Shown here in pieces: positions 34,782 through 42,343 of a DNA stretch of 64,000 nucleotides. Below the pieces are notes generated by a model that saw only the letters and a program-made list of their open reading frames with translations, ran no database searches and was not told the origin of the DNA. The DNA is from Nitrospira sp. (GTDB lineage: Bacteria > Nitrospirota > Nitrospiria > Nitrospirales > Nitrospiraceae). The stretch covers positions 1 through 64,000 of the forward strand of contig JAHBWT010000010.1 of NCBI GenBank assembly GCA_019636815.1, given 5' to 3'. The position numbers and the translations under genes were made by a program. The number at the start of each line of letters is the position of its first letter. The stretch's first letter is position 1.

Positions 34782-35534
34782 ATGCCGACTTCTCCTCCCG
34801 GCGATCGGAACTCAACTCGCGGCACCGCCTTGGTCATCTTCGCCAAAGCCCCGATTCCCGGGCAGGTTAAGACGCGCCTCTGCCCACCGTTGACTCCCGA
34901 CGAAGCCGCCACACTGCACGGCAGCTTTGTCCTCGATACGCTCGAACGCACAAAGGCCGCCGTTGATAAGCTGAAGGTGCAGATGGATCGCTACCTTGCC
35001 TGCGCGCCGTCCCCTACCCATGTATTCTTCAAGGTCATGGAAGAACGACAAGGAGTCCGGTTGATCGATCAGATAGGAGATGACCTCGGCGCGCGGATGC
35101 ATCAGTCTGTGGAGACAATGTTCTCGCGTGGCTATCGTCGGACCATCATCATGGGAACGGATGTGCCGACCGTGCCGCTGGAATATTTGAGACAGGCGCT
35201 CACTCTGCTCGACAACCACGACCTTACCATCGGGCCAGCTTTGGATGGCGGCTATTATCTGATTGGGATGAGCAAACCGGTCCCAGAACTCTTCGCTGAT
35301 GTGCCCTGGTCGACCGATCAAGTCCTGAGACTCACACAAGAGAAAGCGGCCAGGCTCGGTCTCAAGACTGCCTTGATTCAACCGTGGCGCGACGTCGATA
35401 CGCTGGCCGATCTTGAAGCGCTGATTGAAGCGTACACCACCGAGGCCAAGAAACCCAAGAATGAGCGAGCCTTTTCCACCCGCACCGCCGGGGTACTCCA
35501 AACGCTCGCAAAACGACTTCGATCGAGAACATAA
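34782..35534 (+). CDS. TIGR04282 (DUF2064) glycosyltransferase-like protein
   Basis: A 250-residue nucleotidyl/glycosyl-transferase-fold protein. ALVIFAKAPIPGQVKTRLCPPLTP is the family opening. TIIMGTDVPTVPLEYLRQAL and LTIGPALDGGYYLIGMSKP are the substrate-binding motifs, and VPWSTDQVLRLTQ follows. It is nearly always paired with TIGR04283 proteins, as here, and the pair probably acts on the same glycan or glycolipid precursor (inference). The C-terminal tail after about residue 215 is basic and shows no motif. Confidence 0.9.
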   Translation: MPTSPPGDRNSTRGTALVIFAKAPIPGQVKTRLCPPLTPDEAATLHGSFVLDTLERTKAAVDKLKVQMDRYLACAPSPTHVFFKVMEERQGVRLIDQIGDDLGARMHQSVETMFSRGYRRTIIMGTDVPTVPLEYLRQALTLLDNHDLTIGPALDGGYYLIGMSKPVPELFADVPWSTDQVLRLTQEKAARLGLKTALIQPWRDVDTLADLEALIEAYTTEAKKPKNERAFSTRTAGVLQTLAKRLRSRT

Positions 35535-35565
35535 TATTTCACCAACCGTTCGGACGAGGAACCGC

Positions 35566-36300
35566 ATGAACCAACACGTTGCACTGATCACCGGAGGAGC
35601 GAAAGGCATCGGGCGGGGGATCGCCCTTGACCTCGCCGCCAGGCAGTGGAAGATTGCTATCTGCTACAGAACCAGCCAAGCAGCCGCACAACAAACCGCG
35701 CAGGACATCACGACCCGAGGGGGGCAGGCACTCGTTATCCGCTGCGATGTCTCAGACCCGGTAGCCTCGAAGAACTTAGTCGCACAGGTTGAAGAAGAAT
35801 GGGGCCGGATCGACGTTCTGATCAATGGCGCCGGGCCCTATCACCGAATCAACCTGTTCGATGAAACGGTTGAGGGCTGGAACGAGATGTTTGACGGCAA
35901 CCTGCATCCTATCTTCTACCTCGCCCAGGCCGTTGCCCCGGGGATGAAAACCCGCAGGTCAGGCCGAATCATCAGTTTCAGTATGGCTAATGCCGATCAG
36001 ATGGAAGCGCAGCCTGATGTCACCGCCCATTACATCGCCAAAGCGGGCGTCCTCATTCTCACGCGCACGTTCGCGAAGCTCTTGGCTCCCTATGGCATTA
36101 CCGTCAACGCCATCTCACCCGGCTTCATCGATTCCGGGAGCGCTCCTCCCCAGGAACTTGCGGCCATGGCGAAGCGCATTCCTGCCGGGTACATCGGAAC
36201 GGTTGATGATACCGTTGCTGCTGTTCGCTATCTGCTCAGTGAAGAGGCCCGCTACGTGAACGGAGCGGCTATCCAAATTAGTGGGGCGTGGGGAATCTAG
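35566..36300 (+). CDS. Short-chain dehydrogenase/reductase with altered catalytic tyrosine position
   Basis: A 244-residue classical SDR from the ATG at 35566 (GAGGA upstream). The cofactor loop is ALITGGAKGIGRGIALDLA, and the NNAG-equivalent is LINGAGPYHRI. The catalytic Ser is probably in RIISFSMANADQ. The active-site stretch reads TAHYIAKAGVLILTR. Counting back four from the Lys, where the YxxxK tyrosine should be, gives His, and a Tyr sits one position later. ITVNAISPGFIDSG follows as in active SDRs. Related proteins have YYIAK, so this may be a substitution that alters or abolishes activity. The substrate is unknown. Confidence 0.9.
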   Translation: MNQHVALITGGAKGIGRGIALDLAARQWKIAICYRTSQAAAQQTAQDITTRGGQALVIRCDVSDPVASKNLVAQVEEEWGRIDVLINGAGPYHRINLFDETVEGWNEMFDGNLHPIFYLAQAVAPGMKTRRSGRIISFSMANADQMEAQPDVTAHYIAKAGVLILTRTFAKLLAPYGITVNAISPGFIDSGSAPPQELAAMAKRIPAGYIGTVDDTVAAVRYLLSEEARYVNGAAIQISGAWGI

Positions 36301-36313
36301 AAAAGGAGGACCT

Positions 36314-36718
36314 ATGCAATCAGCGCAGGAACGTGAAGCTCACGATCGATTCGTCCTGGCCCTTCAGCATGAACATCTGACATGTGCGAAACCTGGCTGC
36401 GGCGGAGCAATGGATGTGGTCGATCACACTCTGCACAGCGCCCGCATTAAGTCTTACGAAGCGACCTGCGAACGTTGCCACACTGTTGAGAAGATTACCG
36501 GCAAGGAAGAGCACCAGCCCTCTTGGGACGTGGCCTCTATCACCTTGATGGCGGAAACGCATCTCCTCCACGAACAGCCGATCTGTCCCTACGACGACAC
36601 GCCCATCACCTTCATCTCCTTACCCAACCCTCGCCGTAAAGCCCGGTACCGCCTCCTATGCTACTACTGCGGCCGGCACACCGAAATGAACTGGCCGCCG
36701 CCGGAGGCAAAACGATAA
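36314..36718 (+). CDS. Small cysteine-rich (zinc-ribbon-like) protein of unknown function
   Basis: A 134-residue protein from the ATG at 36314, set by a near-perfect AGGAGG at 36304-36309. Cysteine pairs suggest metal binding: CAKPGCGG, CERCHT, then CPYDDT and YYCGRH near the end. The middle segment has no recognisable motif. No family name is offered. It begins 13 bp after the SDR stop and is probably the last gene of the plus-strand string that starts at 29460. Confidence 0.78.
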   Translation: MQSAQEREAHDRFVLALQHEHLTCAKPGCGGAMDVVDHTLHSARIKSYEATCERCHTVEKITGKEEHQPSWDVASITLMAETHLLHEQPICPYDDTPITFISLPNPRRKARYRLLCYYCGRHTEMNWPPPEAKR

Positions 36719-36804
36719 CGGATACTTGCGGTGCGCGATGTGGGCTAAGGGAAGATGGTGGTGCCATGTTGTCCATGCGTCTCCCTTGAGACCCTAGCTC
36801 GAGT

Positions 36805-37284
36805 CTACCGGTCCGCAATTCCCGGAGCGAGGACCACGTTGACCGGGAGCTTCTCTTCTAGAGTATATGGACTGGCTCTGTTTTCCTTTACCCATCGCTT
36901 CTCCGCCACAGACTCGAAGGGGGCAGGCAGTTCTCCTTGAAGCGACCACAGGTCAAAGGGTGTTTCATCTATGGATATCTCCCAGTCATATCCCCTGTCC
37001 TTCACGAAGGGAGCAATAACTTTATCCAGCGTCTTGACCCACCATTCTCTCAGAATCGGACCGGGCAGTGTCCTGGCGATTTGATCGACCTTGAATCGCA
37101 CAAATCGGTCGTTCGGTTCGCCACCCACAAAGCAGGACCCCTTGGGCACTTCCTCGAAGATATGGACGACATAGAACTTCGGCAAGGGAATGCTTGCGTA
37201 CACCTCCGTGATGCGTTTAGCCATTTCCCTCTTATCTTCAGCCGTGTAGGCTCCCGCCGGATGATAGACTTTCCATAATGGCAT
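36805..37284 (-). CDS. cis-CaaD-like tautomerase superfamily protein
   Basis: A 159-residue protein started at the ATG at 37284, which has GGAGGG at good spacing and places Pro directly after Met (MPLWKVYHPAGAYTAEDK). In the tautomerase superfamily this Pro1 becomes the catalytic N-terminal base. The length and the segment YVVHIFEEVPKGSCFVGG fit the tandem-fused cis-3-chloroacrylic-acid-dehalogenase-like group rather than the 60-residue 4-OT type. The substrate is unknown and dehalogenation is not implied. It is divergent from marR, with two palindromes between them. Confidence 0.87.
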   Translation of the reverse strand: MPLWKVYHPAGAYTAEDKREMAKRITEVYASIPLPKFYVVHIFEEVPKGSCFVGGEPNDRFVRFKVDQIARTLPGPILREWWVKTLDKVIAPFVKDRGYDWEISIDETPFDLWSLQGELPAPFESVAEKRWVKENRASPYTLEEKLPVNVVLAPGIADR

Positions 37285-37474
37285 CGTTCGTCCCTCCTCG
37301 TCTGTTGAGCACATGATGTATCAGCAGTGGCCACGTAAAGGCTCCCCTGTCACCTCTCCAATAAACGACTTTTCCGGATCACTCACTCATTGATGATGTC
37401 TCACCCGAGAGTCCTTCTTTCCTGGCAAGGACTCTAGCCATTGCCCGCTTCCCGATTGCGACATCTATCCTTCG

Positions 37475-37497
37475 ATATAAGCATATCCCCTTATATA
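37475..37497. promoter_or_regulatory. Inverted repeat (operator candidate 1) between tautomerase and marR
   Basis: ATATAAG (37475-37481) and CTTATAT (37490-37496) are perfectly complementary arms around CATATCCC. This site overlaps the stronger palindrome at 37492-37517 and shares its GCATAT core. Confidence 0.45.
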
Positions 37498-37517
37498 CGG
37501 GCATATGCCCCTATATA
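37492..37517. promoter_or_regulatory. 26-bp palindrome (operator candidate 2), likely MarR binding site
   Basis: TATATA-C-GGGCATATGCCC-C-TATATA is symmetric except for the C/C pair. The central 12 bp are a perfect palindrome. It lies in the divergent region 112 bp before marR and about 208 bp before the tautomerase gene, where a MarR-type repressor would act. Confidence 0.6.
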
Positions 37518-37628
37518 TCACCGTGTACGTACCTTGTCAAACTCTTTATGTTCGAGGTGATTCGGTCATATAATGGTGCGGCATGTCTGGGCCGGCTTAG
37601 ATAAACCATCGATCGCCGCGTATGAACG

Positions 37629-38078
37629 ATGACTGATCATCTGCCGTTTCAATCTCCTTGCTACTGTGCTGAATTGCGAAAGGCCGCACGCCGTGTCTCA
37701 CTCATCTATGACGCTCGACTGAGGGCTAGTGGGCTCAGAACTAGTCAGTTTTCTTTACTCGCTGAAATTGCCCGAGATCGCCCTGCGCCTCCGACTATGA
37801 ATGAACTGTCAAATTATCTGGTGATGGATCGTTCAACGCTGGGACATAACTTGCGTCCTCTTCTCCGTAAGGGACTTGTAGTCCTGCAGCCGGACGCCAA
37901 CGATGCCAGGACGCGTCGCGTCCTGCTGACAGCAAAGGGAACGGTTAAGTTGAAAGCAACGAAGAAACTGTGGCTAAAGGCCCAGCAGGAATATGAGAAG
38001 GCGTTAGGGGAAGGAGCAGCCGTATCGCTCAGAAATACTCTCTACAAACTGTGCAGCTCGAAACTTCTTAAAAGATGA
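37629..38078 (+). CDS. MarR-family transcriptional regulator
   Basis: A 149-residue regulator with the winged-helix core SQFSLLAEIARDRP, TMNELSNYLVMDRSTLGHNLRPL and GLVVLQPDANDARTRRVLLTAKG, the last being the MarR wing. Two Cys residues near the N-terminus (SPCYCAELRKAARRV) could serve as redox sensors as in OhrR or DUF24-type regulators, but this is inference. It is divergent from the tautomerase gene and probably controls it and itself through the palindromes at 37475-37517. Confidence 0.93.
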   Translation: MTDHLPFQSPCYCAELRKAARRVSLIYDARLRASGLRTSQFSLLAEIARDRPAPPTMNELSNYLVMDRSTLGHNLRPLLRKGLVVLQPDANDARTRRVLLTAKGTVKLKATKKLWLKAQQEYEKALGEGAAVSLRNTLYKLCSSKLLKR

Positions 38079-38151
38079 ACTCACGCGCGCACTATTCTTT
38101 ACACACGCGAAAGGTTGATGACGGAAACGTCGACCTTGCGCACCTTCTGAG

Positions 38152-38916
38152 CTAAGCCGACAGGGATTTTTTGACAAACTCGCTAATTCGGCGGAAGTAG
38201 GCTTTGCCGCCCACTGCATAAGTGTCGTTGTGGTTGGCCCCTTGAATCACATGCCATTCTTTGGGCGGTTTGGCGGCTTCGAACACATGGCGTCCCAGTT
38301 CAACAGGGATGATGTCATCCTTGTCCCCGTGAATGATCAGCTTCGGCAGTGAGAGATACGGCAGGCGATCGATCAATCGATACTCAGCCTTCAGAAACCA
38401 ATGTACAGGTAGGCCGCCATAATGAACTTTAGCCACGGCCTCGATGGATGGGAACGACGACTCGAGAATCAGGGCTGAGGCGGGTCGTTGGGCCGCAAGG
38501 TCGCCTGCCACGGAGGCTCCCAGTGATCGCCCGAACAGGACGACTCGTTCAGGGCGAATCTTCCTGATTCGCGCAAGGTAGTCGTATGCTCCGGTCGCAT
38601 CCGCATAGAGTCCCTTCTCAGTGGGGTGGATATTCTGGCTCTTCCCATAACCTCTGTAGTCGAACAAGAAAACAGACAACCCCATCTGGTACAGAAGCCT
38701 GAGATTATCAAGGCGGTTGATGATATTGCCCGCATTGCCATGGCACCAGAGCATGACGGGACGGTCAGCTGTTGCCTCGACATACCAGCCGAAAAGTTGA
38801 CCGCCGTCGGATGATTGAAACCACACATCTTCGAGTGGCAACCCGCTCAGCCTTGCCCAGTCTCGATCTTGCCAGGGTTCCGGATGATAGACGAAGAATT
38901 GATCGAGGAAGCTCAC
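38152..38916 (-). CDS. Alpha/beta hydrolase (serine hydrolase)
   Basis: A 254-residue hydrolase of the YfhR/BEM46-like group. The oxyanion region is VMLWCHGNAGNIINRLDNL. VFLFDYRGYGKSQ follows, with the nucleophile elbow VVLFGRSLGASVAG. Asp is in LIIHGDKDDIIP, and the catalytic His is in IQGANHNDTYAVGG. No lipoprotein signal is visible from the GTG at 38916, although many relatives are membrane-anchored. The natural substrate is unknown. It stands alone between marR and the Lnb-like gene. Confidence 0.9.
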   Translation of the reverse strand: MSFLDQFFVYHPEPWQDRDWARLSGLPLEDVWFQSSDGGQLFGWYVEATADRPVMLWCHGNAGNIINRLDNLRLLYQMGLSVFLFDYRGYGKSQNIHPTEKGLYADATGAYDYLARIRKIRPERVVLFGRSLGASVAGDLAAQRPASALILESSFPSIEAVAKVHYGGLPVHWFLKAEYRLIDRLPYLSLPKLIIHGDKDDIIPVELGRHVFEAAKPPKEWHVIQGANHNDTYAVGGKAYFRRISEFVKKSLSA

Positions 38917-38990
38917 CGGACGAGCATAACGGAATTAGCTTCGGAGAAGAAAGGGCTGGCTCTCTCCACTGAATACGCCCGACTCAACAA

Positions 38991-40931
38991 TCAGAAAAAC
39001 GCCTGAACACTGAAGAGGACATCGTTGTCGTGGCTACGATGGTTGTACTCAAGTCGCACCGCCCAGTTACGCGCCAAGGTGAAACGTGACCCAACATACC
39101 ACCGGAAATCGTCGGACTTATCACCCAGGGGAAATCTTAAATATGATCCGGTCGCCATCATCTTCCACCGTTCGGTGATATCAGCCAGCATCCCGACCGT
39201 TCCTCCCCCTCCGACTCGATGCATGTCGTCGTAGGCCCCGCTGATGTTCGCTTCCACTTCGGCAAACGCGAACAGAACCTCCCGCTTCAGCAATCGCAAC
39301 TCCTTCGCACCGCCGATCCCGCTATTCACGAAGCCGTTGCTGCAGAGCTGACAACCGTTATGGCGGATCGTGTTCATCCCGGTGTTAAGTTTCCACGATG
39401 GAGCGTGAAAAACAGAATCGATGGGCGAGAGTGAGAGAAGATTCAGCAGGGTGGCTCGTTCTACGCGCATCTGATCCGCTCGATTGTAGTATCGGACCGT
39501 GATGGAGGCCATTTCGATTTGCGCATCAGGTGTGTACCCGGCCTCTGGGTCCAACAAATCGTGGTACCCGCCTCGAAACGTCGCTTCTTCGAAGGTGTCG
39601 TTGTTTCGCCAACCTCCCCCGATCGCAACTCGGTGCATCTTATGACCGAGTTCAGGCTGTTTGGCAAAGGGGTGTACGGTGAACTCCTCAGAAGGAATCC
39701 GAAGTTGACTCCGAGCCGTCAGCACTTCACGGTTCCGTTCCTTCCACTCCGGCTTGGGAGAATTGGTCGTATCGATTCGATAGCGAAGATAGTCCGACGC
39801 GAGATCAAGAATAAACGCTTGCCGAGGACGATTCAATCGAATGAGCAACGGGGAGTCTAGCTCCATCGAATCTTGCGCAACTTGATGGGCCAAGTCTCGT
39901 TCTTCTGCAGACAAGAATTCTCGTTTACGCTTGATGACGGTACTGCGGGAAGGACGATAGGTAATGTGGGACACCAGATTCGGCTTTGACACGATTAATC
40001 GGACGGTGTCGGCCGGAACGGTCCAAAACAAAAACTCATCGGTCAGGTGCAAACTGGGATCGGCATAATCGAGTAACGCCAGAATGTGATAGGAGCAGTT
40101 CTCTTTGAAGAAAAAATAATCGAAATAGGCATTCCCTAACTCCCACGCATGCATGAGAAACCGCCGCAATTGTCTTTCGGTGAGGTTGAGACGATATTCC
40201 CAAATATCCCGGTTTTCGATGTCGCGGTATTTCTGCACATTGAGATAGTAGGGAATCGTCGAGAAGTATCCTTTGTAGCTTCCGAAAATACCCCGTATCG
40301 GGTAAGCCAGACCGGCGCCGGGAGGAACATCGGCGGCAAAGTTGATGCTATAGGCAAGGATCCTGGTCTGTTCCGTTTGGCCGCTTTGGTCGACACGAAA
40401 CAACGTGTGGCCAAACATCGAGGCCGGATTGTTCAGGAATGCCGACGGGAAAATGAGAGAAATCGCTTCGACTTCAAAATCTTCGTACCATCGATCAAAG
40501 CGTTCACAGGCAAGCGGCGGCAAGCGAGTCGGATCAAACTTCAGTTGCTCCTTGAGCCAATGATATCGGGCAATGAAGGCACACTGAGCTGGCTGTTGCG
40601 ATCGGCCGACCAATTCAGCAGAGAAAAATTGTGTAAGGGTCGCCGCAAGCTCGGCAGCCGGATCCGTCTTTCCGTTGACGGACATGAAGAAACCCGGATC
40701 GTCTTGTTCGCTCTCGTATCCTCCCCAAATACCCTTTCGGTAATGCAGTAACAGATGCCATTCGCGCTGGTCAGCAAGTTTTTCTTGTTCAGCTTGATTG
40801 ATGAGTTGCGTGAGATACGAATCGCGATCCGATTGCTGCGCGCTGGAAAGGGATGGTACAAACAGCGAAACCAGTAGGACAAGGAGGGAAAAGACCACAG
40901 CGCCAACTAAAGACAACAAGGGCCCTGACAT
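38991..40931 (-). CDS. Lnb-like DUF4105 protein with C-terminal outer-membrane-type region
   Basis: A 646-residue envelope protein. A Sec signal (VVFSLLVLLVSLFVPSLSSA) precedes the DUF4105 domain, whose landmarks are NNPASMFGHTLFRVDQ, YSINFAADVPPGAGLAYPIRG, GYFSTIPYYLNVQKYRDIEN and FFFKENCSYHILALLDYAD. The Cys in ENCSY is the likely catalytic residue by analogy with the lipoprotein transacylase Lnb. The C-terminal about 220 residues alternate like beta-strands and end in Phe (FSVQAFF), suggesting an outer-membrane barrel. The ATG at 40931 lies in the loop of a strong hairpin (40917-40948). Later TTG or GTG starts inside the signal peptide are possible. Confidence 0.88.
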   Translation of the reverse strand: MSGPLLSLVGAVVFSLLVLLVSLFVPSLSSAQQSDRDSYLTQLINQAEQEKLADQREWHLLLHYRKGIWGGYESEQDDPGFFMSVNGKTDPAAELAATLTQFFSAELVGRSQQPAQCAFIARYHWLKEQLKFDPTRLPPLACERFDRWYEDFEVEAISLIFPSAFLNNPASMFGHTLFRVDQSGQTEQTRILAYSINFAADVPPGAGLAYPIRGIFGSYKGYFSTIPYYLNVQKYRDIENRDIWEYRLNLTERQLRRFLMHAWELGNAYFDYFFFKENCSYHILALLDYADPSLHLTDEFLFWTVPADTVRLIVSKPNLVSHITYRPSRSTVIKRKREFLSAEERDLAHQVAQDSMELDSPLLIRLNRPRQAFILDLASDYLRYRIDTTNSPKPEWKERNREVLTARSQLRIPSEEFTVHPFAKQPELGHKMHRVAIGGGWRNNDTFEEATFRGGYHDLLDPEAGYTPDAQIEMASITVRYYNRADQMRVERATLLNLLSLSPIDSVFHAPSWKLNTGMNTIRHNGCQLCSNGFVNSGIGGAKELRLLKREVLFAFAEVEANISGAYDDMHRVGGGGTVGMLADITERWKMMATGSYLRFPLGDKSDDFRWYVGSRFTLARNWAVRLEYNHRSHDNDVLFSVQAFF

Positions 40932-40948
40932 GTCTGCCAGGGCCCTTG
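40917..40948 (-). terminator. Hairpin between DUF3015 and the Lnb-like gene (terminator or attenuator)
   Basis: CAAGGGCCCTG and CAGGGCCCTTG form a perfect 11-bp GC-rich stem around a 10-nt loop. On the minus strand it ends 8 bp after the DUF3015 stop and is followed by TTGTTGTCTTT, a weak U-tract. The annotated Lnb start codon is inside the loop, so the structure could stop transcription or limit translation of the Lnb gene. Confidence 0.55.
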
Positions 40949-40955
40949 GAATGAC

Positions 40956-41465
40956 TTAGCGTACCGATGCTTGCGCAAGGACCGGATGGCCCGCGATCGC
41001 ATCATTGAGAGACTTCACCAGGGCGACCGGAGAAGCTTCCCCCGCCTGAACCAGTGACGTATATCGCTCCTGGGTCATGGCAAAGAACTCTCCATGGCGA
41101 TCGGCCGGGATTCCCATTAGAGTGGCAAGCGAAGCCAGGTGTTCGCCCTTCCCCTGAGCCATCTCCGCAGAGAGCGCCTCAAAGTTCAACGAGGCAAACA
41201 TGGTGGTCTTCTGCTCACTCATGATCTTGCCATCGTTGGTGCAGCCGGAGGTTCCAAAGCTAATGCCGAACGTCTGGCTGCCAAAGGTGCCGTTCGTGGT
41301 GGCTTGCAGCACTTGGGGGGCGATTTCCTTCTGGCCCTTGTACTCACCCCAAGCCAACTTCCCTAAGCCACAGCCCGGACCCGTGTCTGGATTGGACGCC
41401 ATGGCCAAACCTGCTTGGGCGCCGAACAGGACGGCGATAGAAAATACAAGCACTTTCTTCGACAT
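40956..41465 (-). CDS. DUF3015 family exported protein
   Basis: A 169-residue protein. A Sec signal (VLVFSIAVLFGAQAGLAMA) leads to the family opening DTGPGCGLGKLAWGEY. TFGISFGTSGCTNDG and the helical part FEALSAEMAQGKGEHLASLATLMG follow. Two Cys residues may form a disulfide in the periplasm. DUF3015 genes are often near DUF4105 genes, as here, so a joint envelope role is plausible. Function is unknown. The ATG at 41465 has GGAGGA upstream. Confidence 0.92.
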   Translation of the reverse strand: MSKKVLVFSIAVLFGAQAGLAMASNPDTGPGCGLGKLAWGEYKGQKEIAPQVLQATTNGTFGSQTFGISFGTSGCTNDGKIMSEQKTTMFASLNFEALSAEMAQGKGEHLASLATLMGIPADRHGEFFAMTQERYTSLVQAGEASPVALVKSLNDAIAGHPVLAQASVR

Positions 41466-41837
41466 AAGTCCTCCTCCGTTAGATTGAATAATAAGTACCC
41501 ACTACTAGTCCTTAAAACACCGAGCCGAAGTATAGCCGAATTTACCGGCGATGTTGATAAAAAAGTTCGGCTTCTCGAACTATTTGATCCGAACAAGCGA
41601 GGGAGATGATTATAGAGAAATCACGGATGAGCGCAACAACTTTTTCTAGACTCTGGGCACTCTTCTCTACCAACCGAGACCTCAGCGAAGCATACCGGCT
41701 TTGGTTCAGGTCGACTTTCGAGATTTCGATGATGAGACGAGGATATGCGCTCACAGATTTTCTCACCTCGGCATAGCGCCACAGCAAGCCGAAAATCCGC
41801 TACGGTCTCTCCTTCCTTTTTAGGGCCAAATTTCAAA
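41466..41837. other. Intergenic region without recognisable gene
   Basis: About 370 bp. Short frames on both strands (for example 41542-41787 minus) have no motif or ribosome site. The DUF3015 promoter should be within the first 100 bp, but I see no consensus pair. Confidence 0.5.
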
Positions 41838-41866
41838 TTGACTGGTATTACGTATACAACTATACT
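41838..41866 (+). promoter_or_regulatory. Sigma-70-type promoter of the TRL lipoprotein gene
   Basis: TTGACT (41838-41843) and TATACT (41861-41866) are separated by exactly 17 bp. Transcription would start near 41873, giving a leader of about 60 nt to the ATG at 41934. A consensus AAGGAGG lies at 41923-41929. Confidence 0.75.
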
Positions 41867-41933
41867 CCTCTCTCATGATTGCTTAGTGTACCTAGGCAAA
41901 TTCATGTCCACTAATTTTTATTAAGGAGGATCT

Positions 41934-42257
41934 ATGAAGCAGGCATCTCGACTCTCTCTTGCGGCCATTGCCCTCGTCGGTCTCAGCTTGAGCGGCTGTC
42001 AGATCGTCGCCTCTCCGCTGGCAGGTGGGATCTACAATGAAACAAAGTACGGTTTCAATGCGACCGACGAGGCAGGAGCCGGCAGAGAGGGTAAGGCTTG
42101 CGCCACCTCAATCCTGGGCTGGGTTGCGACCGGTGATGCAAGCATCCAGGCAGCCAAGGCAGCTGGAGGCATCACCAAAGTGGCCTCCGTTGACCACTCT
42201 GCCAAGAACATCGTAGGTGTTTTCGGCGAATGGTGCACCATCGTTCGTGGTAACTAG
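41934..42257 (+). CDS. TRL-like small lipoprotein
   Basis: A 107-residue protein with a lipoprotein signal (LAAIALVGLSLSGC, lipobox LSGC). The body has the TRL family core ILGWVATGDASIQAAKAAGGITKVASVD and ends WCTIVRGN. Known members occur as small exported proteins linked to tRNA-locus neighbourhoods in some spirochaetes; no function is established. A strong promoter, a perfect ribosome site and an intrinsic terminator frame the gene, so it is probably a highly expressed single-gene unit. Cys residues in KACATS and EWCTI may pair. Confidence 0.9.
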   Translation: MKQASRLSLAAIALVGLSLSGCQIVASPLAGGIYNETKYGFNATDEAGAGREGKACATSILGWVATGDASIQAAKAAGGITKVASVDHSAKNIVGVFGEWCTIVRGN

Positions 42258-42279
42258 ACAGCTGTAACACCCTATTGTG

Positions 42280-42318
42280 AAGGGCCTTCCGGAAGTTCTC
42301 CAGAAGGCCCTTTCACTT
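42280..42318 (+). terminator. Rho-independent terminator after the TRL lipoprotein gene
   Basis: AAGGGCCTTC (42280-42289) and GAAGGCCCTT (42303-42312) form a 10-bp stem with a 13-nt loop, followed by TTCACTTTCC as a moderate U-rich tract. It begins 23 bp after the stop. Confidence 0.75.
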
Positions 42319-42343
42319 TCCGCCTTCATAACCGAGTGAAACC

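Larger units (their letters stand above)
37285..37628. other. Divergent control region, tautomerase/marR
   Basis: About 344 bp with no gene. It holds the two overlapping palindromes at 37475-37517. A TATAAT box at 37569-37574 is a likely -10 for marR, giving a leader of about 48 nt. Its -35 region is weak (TTTATG-like), which is compatible with an activated or repressed promoter. The rest shows no clear structure. Confidence 0.5.

Noticed and set aside
41542-41836. Short minus-strand frames in the DUF3015-TRL gap
   Set aside because: Several overlapping frames have no initiation signal or recognisable sequence, so the gap is treated as non-coding.
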